The notes below the pieces were generated by a model. The model worked only from the letters and a program-made list of their open reading frames with translations, was not told where the DNA came from and searched no databases. 7,316 bases of DNA from Acidobacteriaceae bacterium (GTDB lineage Bacteria; Acidobacteriota; Terriglobia; Terriglobales; Acidobacteriaceae). The stretch is from positions 1 to 7,316 of the forward strand of contig JASHUH010000204.1 in the NCBI GenBank assembly GCA_030040115.1, read 5' to 3'. Position numbers and translations under genes: made by a program. Each line of letters opens with the position of its first letter. The first letter of the stretch is position 1. Below are positions 1 to 6,206 of the stretch, one piece after another.

Positions 1-564
1 GGCGGCGAAGCATATTTCCGCCTGGTCGATGAGCAGAAGCCGGCTCTGCACCTGGACAATGAGTTTGGCGGGCTGAGCGGCGCGCGAGGCGCCTTGGGGA
101 CGGTTGAGCAGGCGCAACAAGGCTTCCAACTGCGACTCGATGGCGTCGGCCGATCCCGCCGCGGCGCCGGCGCCCTCGCCGGCCATGCGCATGCGCACGC
201 GTTCCAAGGCGGCGAGCACGCGGTCGCGATCGAAGGGCTTGAGCAGGTAATCGACCGCGTTCACGTCAAAGGCGCGGACGGCGTACTGGTCGTAGGCGGT
301 GGCGAAGACGATGTGGGGCAGCGGGTAAGTTTTTTTCTCGCTGCTGGTTTCCGTCAGCTTGCGGATCACCGCGAGACCGTCGAGGCCCGGCATTTGCACG
401 TCGAGAAAAACCACGTCGGGGTGGTGTTCTTCGATGAGATGGAGGGCGTCAATGCCGTTAGCTCCTTCGGCCACCACATCGACGCCGCCGATGGAGTCGA
501 GAAGGAACTTCAACTCGTCGCGGGCCAATTGTTCATCGTCGATGATCAGCGCGGAGATAGACAT
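1..564 (-). CDS. LytTR-family response regulator, C-terminus cut by window edge
   Basis: This is a two-component response regulator: a phosphorylatable receiver domain followed by a LytTR DNA-binding domain. 188 residues are visible and the frame stays open to base 1. The receiver (about residues 3-120) shows the acidic pair D9/D10, the phosphoacceptor D55 in VVFLDVQMPG, the switch threonine T89 in FATAYD, and K109 in YLLKPF. A linker rich in Ala and Gly (about 125-160) leads to KLIVQVQSRLLLIDQAEI, which fits the first strands of a LytTR domain. The family is usually about 240-260 aa, so some 55-70 residues are missing. The ATG at 564 gives MSISALIIDDE, the normal receiver beginning. No Shine-Dalgarno is visible before it. 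A strong promoter lies 18 bases upstream of the ATG. No sensor kinase gene is in the window. Family assignment is firm; the target genes are unknown. Confidence 0.93.
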   Translation of the reverse strand, partial: MSISALIIDDEQLARDELKFLLDSIGGVDVVAEGANGIDALHLIEEHHPDVVFLDVQMPGLDGLAVIRKLTETSSEKKTYPLPHIVFATAYDQYAVRAFDVNAVDYLLKPFDRDRVLAALERVRMRMAGEGAGAAAGSADAIESQLEALLRLLNRPQGASRAAQPAKLIVQVQSRLLLIDQAEICFAA

Positions 565-581
565 CGGAACTGGAAGTTCTG

Positions 582-610
582 ATTGTAGGAAGGGAAGCTG
601 GGCGGGTCAA
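582..610 (-). promoter_or_regulatory. Sigma70-type promoter for the LytTR response regulator
   Basis: On the minus strand, TTGACC (610-605) and TACAAT (587-582) are separated by exactly 17 bases, each one mismatch from consensus. An A-rich stretch (AAAAAA) directly precedes the -35 box and could act as an UP element. Transcription would start near 575, leaving only about 10-11 bases of leader before the ATG at 564. That leader has no Shine-Dalgarno, so the gene may be translated in near-leaderless fashion. The 128-base spacer 565-692 holds nothing else that I recognise. Confidence 0.7.
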
Positions 611-692
611 TTTTTTCGTTATTCTTCCAATTGGCTGAGGGGTCCTTAGACGAGGCGAGAGGAAACTGGCGGAGGCGGGAAGGATCAGGACG

Positions 693-1220
693 CTAGTGGT
701 CCAAAACGCGGAGGCGAGCGGGCGTCTGATCGGTGGCGAGATCGTGGCCGCAGCGAGTGCAGAACTGGTCTGTGGCGCGCACGGTGCGGAAGCAGTTGCC
801 GCAACTGGCGGTGAGCTGATAGTTACACTGCGGGCAGAAATGGAAGTCGCTGAGCACAAAGGCGCCGCAGGCAGGGCAACGCGAGACCTCCGGCTGGCGC
901 AGCAGAAAATACAGCACAGCGCCGATGCCCGCCGGCATGACAAAGCAGATCATCATCCAGAAGCGGGTGCTCATGGCCCGCCGGGGCGCATCCTTGCTGA
1001 CGTAGCCCAGCATCAGGAAATAGAGCGAAACCAGGAAGCCCCAGGTTAGGTTGAAGTAAATCCGGAAGCCGAGGGCCGAAGCGGGGTGGTGCCGCTGGGT
1101 GGGCGCAATGAACCAGAAATAATACTCGACGACCACAAACGCCAGGCTGGCAGCCACAATGGACCACGTCGGAATCATCCGCTCGTCGTCATTGACGGTG
1201 ATCGATTGAGGCTCACGCAT
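693..1220 (-). CDS. Membrane protein with C-terminal double zinc ribbon
   Basis: The protein has 175 aa. Three hydrophobic segments (about residues 19-38, 55-74 and 86-107) are followed by a cysteine-rich tail. The tail has four CxxC knuckles: C115/C118, C129/C132, C140/C143 and C154/C157. That is the pattern of two zinc ribbons (double zinc-ribbon type), probably on the cytosolic side. The third helix, with its PAGIGAVLYFLL stretch, resembles the small PLDc_N-like membrane hairpin. I recall similar proteins from Acidobacteriota, with no assigned function. The ATG at 1220 is preceded by a strong Shine-Dalgarno (GGGGAGGGG, 1235-1227; GGAGG core 8 bases from the start). The gene stands alone: 128 bases separate it from the downstream regulator and 209 bases from the gene upstream. 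Function is unknown; the zinc ribbon suggests protein or nucleic-acid contact rather than catalysis. Confidence 0.87.
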   Translation of the reverse strand: MREPQSITVNDDERMIPTWSIVAASLAFVVVEYYFWFIAPTQRHHPASALGFRIYFNLTWGFLVSLYFLMLGYVSKDAPRRAMSTRFWMMICFVMPAGIGAVLYFLLRQPEVSRCPACGAFVLSDFHFCPQCNYQLTASCGNCFRTVRATDQFCTRCGHDLATDQTPARLRVLDH

Positions 1221-1429
1221 ACCACACCCCTCCCCGGAGGGCCGTTTCGAAGGCCAGAAAACAGCTTAACTCTTATTTAAGATGGACGGGAGAGCCTACG
1301 GGGAAGTTGCGCCCGCCAAGAGCTTTCCATGTTTCGAAAGGGCGCAATTAAGGCACGCGGATGGGCAGGCATTGCTGGCCGACGGGTGGATTTTCGGGTG
1401 CGGCGTATCAGCGCGCGCGAGCCTATTCG
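1221..1429. other. Intergenic spacer with an A/T-rich inverted repeat
   Basis: This 209-base gap lies between the sigma-linked membrane protein and the zinc-ribbon gene. It contains the Shine-Dalgarno of the latter and, at 1265-1281, a short A/T-rich inverted repeat (CTTAA, seven bases, TTAAG), placed 45-61 bases upstream of that gene's start. The repeat could be an operator or part of a promoter, but I cannot place convincing -35/-10 boxes. Short open frames here are overlapping and unconvincing. Confidence 0.35.
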
Positions 1430-1819
1430 TCAGGAGTCGCGACGCGCCCAACCGGCCACGATCACAGCACCGACGAGGGCCACGCACAATATGCCGAAGA
1501 ACAGGCTGAATTGGGTGGCGATATCGCTGAACCGTTCGCCGCCGATCAGATCGTCGGCAACGCGCCAGAGAGCCGGACCCAACAGGAGCAAAATGACCAA
1601 AACAGAGGCAAGGGCCACGGAGCGGGTGCGCTTGCGCCCGGCCTTTTGCTCCTGCATGACGCCGAGAGAGGCCATCACCACGCGCCGGGTGCGATTGGCG
1701 ACAGCGCCATCGCGTCCGGCCTGGGTTCCACTCAGCGCCGAAAGCAGATCCCGGTCCAGGGTGGTTGCTTCCGCTCTCGATTTTCCGATGGCGCCTTCAG
1801 TGAACCCAACCGTCTTCAC
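1430..1819 (-). CDS. Small two-helix membrane protein coupled to ECF sigma factor; candidate sigma regulator
   Basis: The protein has 129 aa and I do not recognise its family. An N-terminal region of about 66 residues, polar and rich in Arg and Ala, is followed by two predicted transmembrane helices (about 67-84 and 104-123) and a short basic tail. The start is GTG at 1819. It overlaps the sigma factor stop in GTGA (4 bp), the arrangement of translationally coupled genes, with a GGAGG four bases ahead. ECF sigma genes are commonly followed by a membrane anti-sigma factor, so this protein is a candidate for that role by position. However, it lacks the HxxxCxxC zinc anti-sigma motif (its only cysteine, C112, lies in the second helix), so it is not a standard ZAS/zf-HC2 protein. 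Alternatives are an unrelated membrane protein or a minimal, divergent anti-sigma. The coding call is strong; the function is inference. Confidence 0.75.
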   Translation of the reverse strand: MKTVGFTEGAIGKSRAEATTLDRDLLSALSGTQAGRDGAVANRTRRVVMASLGVMQEQKAGRKRTRSVALASVLVILLLLGPALWRVADDLIGGERFSDIATQFSLFFGILCVALVGAVIVAGWARRDS

Positions 1820-2475
1820 ACCGCCTCCTGTAAATGGGGAAGCGCGCGTTCCAGAATGGGCCTGATCATGGCCATGCCGCGATAAAGCCTCGACTTGACG
1901 GTGGAGAGATGAGCCCGCGTGACCTTGGCGATTTCTTCGAGGGAAAGCTCTTCATGGAAGCGAAGAACCAGCACCTCGCGATGGATGGTGTCGAGCTCGA
2001 GCAGCGCCGCCGCAACCCGTTCGCAGTGTTCGAGGCGGGAGAAATGCTCGAAGGGGGTGGGATCGCCATCGGCGATTTCCGGGGTCATCGGACGATCATC
2101 GTCGCCGGCGCCTTCGATGAGTTCGTCGAGGCTGGCCAGTGTGCGCTTGCGTTTGTGGTCAATGACGAGATTACGGGCAATGGTGAACAGCCAAGTCTCG
2201 AATCGCGCCTGGCCGTTATACTGCTCGCCGCGCACGAGCACCCGCATCCACACCTCTTGAAAAAGATCCTCGGCCAGTTCGCGATTTCCCGTTAAATAGA
2301 GCAAGTAACGCAGCAACCGGTGCTGATAGCGAACGATAAGCTCGTCGAGCAGCCCCGCCTCTTTGCGCTTGAGGCCGTGGGCGATGGCAAGATTTTCCTG
2401 CCGCGTCAACTCGACGGCTGCAGTGTTGACCGTCAGGGACACCGATGGGATGGACGCCAGCGTCATGGTATTCAC
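1816..2475 (-). CDS. ECF-type RNA polymerase sigma factor
   Basis: This is an RNA polymerase specificity subunit of the sigma-70 ECF group, 219 aa. Region 2 (about residues 44-111) includes AEDLFQEVWMRV, which contacts core polymerase, and FETWLFTIARNLVIDHKRK, the -10 recognition segment. An acidic linker (about 112-148) leads to region 4 (about 149-205) with the helix-turn-helix LSLEEIAKVTRAHLSTVKSRL. There is no extra C-terminal domain. The N-terminus is about 25-30 residues longer than typical. The longest start is GTG at 2475; an ATG three codons later (2466) is an equally plausible start. Neither has a clear Shine-Dalgarno, the leader being pyrimidine-rich. The gene overlaps the next one by 4 bp, and a perfect TATAAT lies about 60 bases upstream. 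Target promoters and inducing signal cannot be read from the sequence. Confidence 0.93.
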   Translation of the reverse strand: MNTMTLASIPSVSLTVNTAAVELTRQENLAIAHGLKRKEAGLLDELIVRYQHRLLRYLLYLTGNRELAEDLFQEVWMRVLVRGEQYNGQARFETWLFTIARNLVIDHKRKRTLASLDELIEGAGDDDRPMTPEIADGDPTPFEHFSRLEHCERVAAALLELDTIHREVLVLRFHEELSLEEIAKVTRAHLSTVKSRLYRGMAMIRPILERALPHLQEAV

Positions 2476-2531
2476 TTAGACGGAAGAACGATTTAGAAGG
2501 ACGAACAAGAAGACAGAATTCCGGTAAAAAA

Positions 2532-2537
2532 ATTATA
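2532..2537 (-). promoter_or_regulatory. Candidate -10 element for the sigma factor operon
   Basis: The minus strand has a perfect TATAAT at 2537-2532, followed by seven T's, in otherwise GC-rich DNA. Transcription would begin near 2525, giving a pyrimidine-rich leader of about 50 bases. I find no good -35 box at 16-18 bases and no TGn extension, so this is either activator-dependent or fortuitous. Confidence 0.4.
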
Positions 2538-2844
2538 TGCGATCACCAGACCCTTGGCGAGCCGCCCGAAGAGCGTCCTCGACCGCCTGGGGGGCGCGGC
2601 GCGCGCGGGCTTCCGGTTCTCCCTAGTAGAAGATTGCCGGCAGATGGCTGCGCCGCTGCGCCGGGGTGAGGGCAAACCAGCCTTGCCGGGCCAGCGGCTG
2701 GCGCTCAAAGGCGGCGGGGAGCGCGGCGTCACGGGCCGGGACCTGATTCCGGTTGGGCGGCTTTGCGCAGGCGGTCGCGGATGGCGGCGGCGATTCCTTC
2801 GCCGGGCGGGACGGGGCACACGATCGCTGTGCATCCGGCGGCAT
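2533..2844 (-). pseudogene. Probable gene relic: YdeI/OmpD-associated-like C-terminal domain with in-frame TAG
   Basis: Directly after the sua5 stop, a different frame reads as a helical domain: RDAALPAAFERQPLARQG, then WFALTPAQRRSHLPAIFY, then a TAG (2625-2623), and without a frame change GEPEARARRAPQAVEDALRA to a TAA at 2535-2533. The pattern (F-x-A-L-T-P-x-x-R-R ... P-E-A-R-A-R-R ... A-V-E) resembles the C-terminal domain of YdeI/OmpD-associated proteins (OmdA type), as I recall it. The protein-like character continues on both sides of the TAG, suggesting a single-base change, such as Tyr TAC to TAG. The first in-frame ATG is at 2844, inside sua5, but resemblance begins only near 2736. The N-terminal substrate-binding part of that family is absent, so this is best seen as a decayed fragment. 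It could instead be a short expressed ORF ending at TAG, or chance. Not searched. Confidence 0.42.
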
Positions 2845-3814
2845 CGAGGGCGCGCAAACCGGCGTAGAGTTCGCGGGCCATGGTGTCGGGATCGGTCCAT
2901 TGGCCCCAGGGGTAGATATCGCAGCCGGCGAGAAGGGAGCGCGGTGCGTTGACTCCGGCGGGCAGCATCACACCCACACGTTCGCCGGGAAAGTGCAATG
3001 CGGTTTCCGCGAGTTGGTCGCCCAAAAATTCGATTGGCGCGGAAACCAGAATCAAGCGGGCTTGGGGCGCATAGTGGCGCTGGCTCGTGCCGGGCGACGG
3101 CAAAGTTTGGGGCGGGACTTGGTGCGCTTCGGCGGCGCAATGGACAAGCTCCACTGGGCCGGCAATGCTTTGAATTTGCTCCACAGTGACCGCGCCGGGA
3201 CGGTAGATGACCATGGGGCTCGAAGAGGGATCGAGGACGGTGGATTCGACGCCGCGCGGGGTGGGACCGGCGTCGAGGATGGCGTCGATGCGGCCATCGA
3301 GGTCGTCGAGGACATGGCTGGCGGTGGTGGGACTGGTGTGGCCGAAGAGGTTGGCGCTCGGCGCGGCCACCGGCACTCCCGCGCGGCGGATCAGGGCAAG
3401 CGCCACCGGGTGCGCGGGCATGCGCACGCCCACCAGCGGCCGGCCGGCGGTGACTGCATCGGGCACGGCGCGGGTGCGCGGCAGCAACAGCGTGAGGGGT
3501 CCCGGCCAAAAGGCGTCGATAAGACGGCGCGCGCGGGCGGGGATTTCCTCGACGAGATTGAGGAGCATGGAATCGGCGGGACCGAGGGGCGCGACGTGGA
3601 CGATGACCGGATCCCAGGAAGGGCGCCGCTTGGCGGCAAAGATGCGTTCGACGGCGGCGCGATCGAGGGCATTGGCGCCGAGGCCGTAGACGGTCTCAGT
3701 GGGCAAAGCGACGAGGCCGCCGGCGCGCAGAATGGCGGCGGCGCGATCGAGCGCTTCGACAGCGGCAGGCGCATCGCGTTGGAAGGGATCGATCTTCAGC
3801 CGCAGGGTGTTCAT
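2729..3814 (-). CDS. sua5: L-threonylcarbamoyladenylate synthase (Sua5/YrdC/YwlC family)
   Basis: The enzyme makes threonylcarbamoyl-AMP from threonine, bicarbonate and ATP, the first step of the universal t6A37 tRNA modification; the TsaD complex then transfers the group. The protein has 361 aa from the ATG at 3814, the full two-domain Sua5 length. The YrdC domain (about 15-210) shows LPTETVYGLG (37-46), KRRPSWDPVIVHV (62-74), APSANLFGHTSPTT (151-164), GVESTVLD (188-195) and IYRPGAVT. The Sua5 linker signature SPGTSQRHYAP (240-250) leads into the C-terminal Rossmann-like Sua5 domain (about 252-350). A longer frame starts at TTG 3883, but those 23 extra residues are not family-like. The ATG at 3814 gives the normal beginning, although its Shine-Dalgarno is weak. 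It lies 110 bases after hslU and could be co-transcribed or separate. Its end overlaps the frame of the relic downstream. Confidence 0.95.
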   Translation of the reverse strand: MNTLRLKIDPFQRDAPAAVEALDRAAAILRAGGLVALPTETVYGLGANALDRAAVERIFAAKRRPSWDPVIVHVAPLGPADSMLLNLVEEIPARARRLIDAFWPGPLTLLLPRTRAVPDAVTAGRPLVGVRMPAHPVALALIRRAGVPVAAPSANLFGHTSPTTASHVLDDLDGRIDAILDAGPTPRGVESTVLDPSSSPMVIYRPGAVTVEQIQSIAGPVELVHCAAEAHQVPPQTLPSPGTSQRHYAPQARLILVSAPIEFLGDQLAETALHFPGERVGVMLPAGVNAPRSLLAGCDIYPWGQWTDPDTMARELYAGLRALDAAGCTAIVCPVPPGEGIAAAIRDRLRKAAQPESGPGP

Positions 3815-3881
3815 TTGTCCATTTTCGGCGAAGGGAGAGCTTTGAGAAATGTTGCGCGCCAGCGGTTCCCACCCTAGACGC

Positions 3882-3924
3882 AAAAATAAAGACGCGGCAA
3901 GGGCGGAGCGCCCATGCGATGGGC
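3882..3924 (-). terminator. Possible weak terminator after hslU
   Basis: Immediately after the hslU stop, the minus strand can form GCCCAT-CGC-ATGGGC (3924-3910) or, alternatively, GGGCG-CTC-CGCCC (3913-3901); the two share bases. A T-rich run (TTTATTTTTG) follows at about 3891-3882, some ten bases below the second hairpin, which is too far for a textbook intrinsic terminator. It may attenuate readthrough into sua5 rather than stop it. Confidence 0.3.
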
Positions 3925-5427
<1,503 letters not shown>

Positions 5428-5451
5428 GATTAAGAGAAAGCGGATTGACGG

Positions 5452-6000
5452 TTAGCTTTTCAACTCCTCGACGGTGACATGGTCGTTGGTGTAGATGCAG
5501 ATTTCGCCGGCGATTTTCATGGCTTTTTCGGCGATTTCGCGGGCGCTCAAATCGGTGTTTTCAAACAGCGCGCGGGCGGCGGCGGTGGCGTAGCTGCCGC
5601 CGGAGCCGATGGCGGCGAAAGACTCGTCGGGATCGATGACGTCGCCCGAGCCGGAGATCAAAAAGGTCTGCGACTTGTCGGCGACCAGGAGCAGGGCTTC
5701 AAGGTTGCGCAACATTTTATCGGTGCGCCAGTCTTTGGCCAGCTCGACGGCGGCGCGGTTGAGATTGCCGGCATGCTGCTCGAGCTTGGATTCAAAGCGG
5801 CCGAAGAGGTTGAAGGCGTCGGCGGTAGAACCGGCGAATCCGGCGAGAATCTTGTCCTGGAAAAGGCGGCGGATTTTCTTGGCCGAGTGCTTGAGCACGT
5901 GATCGCCCAAGGTGACCTGGCCGTCGGCGGCCATGATGACCTGTCCGTTACGGCGCACGCAGATGACGGTGGTGGAGCGGATCGGTGATTTCTTTTTCAC
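5452..6000 (-). CDS. hslV: ATP-dependent protease peptidase subunit HslV (ClpQ)
   Basis: This is the threonine peptidase of the HslVU complex, a proteasome-beta-like two-ring dodecamer activated by HslU. From the GTG at 6000 it has 182 aa, the family's usual size. After a nine-residue leader (MKKKSPIRS) comes [12 protein letters not shown]; by alignment with E. coli HslV the first Thr (T10) is the catalytic nucleophile exposed by processing. Other family blocks follow: [70 protein letters not shown] and [21 protein letters not shown]. The frame is open to an ATG at 6075, but those 25 residues are unlike the family. They also cover a TATACT box and the strong GGAGGTGGGG ribosome site (6017-6008), seven bases from the GTG, so I chose the GTG. 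It is the first gene of the hslVU operon. Confidence 0.97.
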   Translation of the reverse strand: MKKKSPIRSTTVICVRRNGQVIMAADGQVTLGDHVLKHSAKKIRRLFQDKILAGFAGSTADAFNLFGRFESKLEQHAGNLNRAAVELAKDWRTDKMLRNLEALLLVADKSQTFLISGSGDVIDPDESFAAIGSGGSYATAAARALFENTDLSAREIAEKAMKIAGEICIYTNDHVTVEELKS

Positions 6001-6007
6001 TTGAAAA

Positions 6008-6017
6008 CCCCACCTCC
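6008..6017 (-). promoter_or_regulatory. Ribosome binding site deciding the hslV GTG start
   Basis: GGAGGTGGGG reads on the minus strand at 6017-6008, ending seven bases before GTG 6000. It is among the strongest Shine-Dalgarno matches in the window, and it lies inside the longer open frame from ATG 6075. That supports the shorter HslV. Confidence 0.7.
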
Positions 6018-6063
6018 AAAACCGCAAACGCGCAGGCGGAAATCCCTGCGCGATCTCGAGATT

Positions 6064-6069
6064 AGTATA
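6064..6069 (-). promoter_or_regulatory. Candidate -10 box of the hslVU operon
   Basis: TATACT on the minus strand (6069-6064) is one mismatch from consensus and lies about 64 bases before the GTG start of hslV. The best -35 at 17 bases (TCAGCG) is poor, so the call is tentative. If real, the transcript starts near 6057 and the ATG at 6075 is not transcribed. I do not see a convincing heat-shock promoter or CIRCE element. Confidence 0.33.
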
Positions 6070-6112
6070 GGTCATCGTCTCCGGGTCGCTGAGCGGAGGC
6101 AGTTGCGGCTCA

Positions 6113-6173
6113 CTCCTCGGAGGCTAAAGCCCGGCACAGTTTCGGCGCCTCATGTACGGGCTGAAGCCCGTAC
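6113..6173. repeat. Bipartite palindromic intergenic repeat (GGCTAAAGCC / GGGCTGAAGCCC type)
   Basis: Two short palindromic modules lie between the oxidoreductase stop and hslV. The first is GGCT-AA-AGCC (6122-6131), preceded by CTCC-TC-GGAG (6113-6122). The second is a perfect 9-bp inverted repeat, GTACGGGCT-GA-AGCCCGTAC (6154-6173). A GAGGC/GCCTC pair (6120-6124, 6147-6151) could enclose the first module. The '-CTAAAG-' plus '-CTGAAG-' layout is one I recall as a dispersed intergenic element in Acidobacteriota genomes, comparable to REP sequences. No T-run follows on either strand, so it is not a standard terminator, though it may protect or end the upstream transcript. Only one copy is in the window, so its repetitive nature is inference. 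Confidence 0.5.
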
Positions 6174-6206
6174 CCTTCATGACTGAATATTCGGCCGGTG
6201 CAGTGC

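Noticed and set aside
1282..1885. Plus-strand frames of 75-178 codons across the sigma-linked gene
   Set aside because: They are antisense to the sigma/membrane gene pair, with compositions typical of shadow frames and no ribosome site of note.
2493..3509. 338-codon minus-strand frame overlapping sua5
   Set aside because: The translation is an Arg/Pro/Ala-rich frame-shift of sua5 without domain features; the conserved Sua5 frame covers the same DNA.
3815..3883. N-terminal extension of sua5 from a TTG start
   Set aside because: The extra 23 residues do not resemble the start of Sua5 proteins and the ATG at 3814 gives the usual beginning.
6154..6173. Perfect palindrome as an intrinsic terminator for the oxidoreductase gene
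   Set aside because: There is no T-run after the hairpin on the minus strand and the loop is only two bases; a repeat element fits better.
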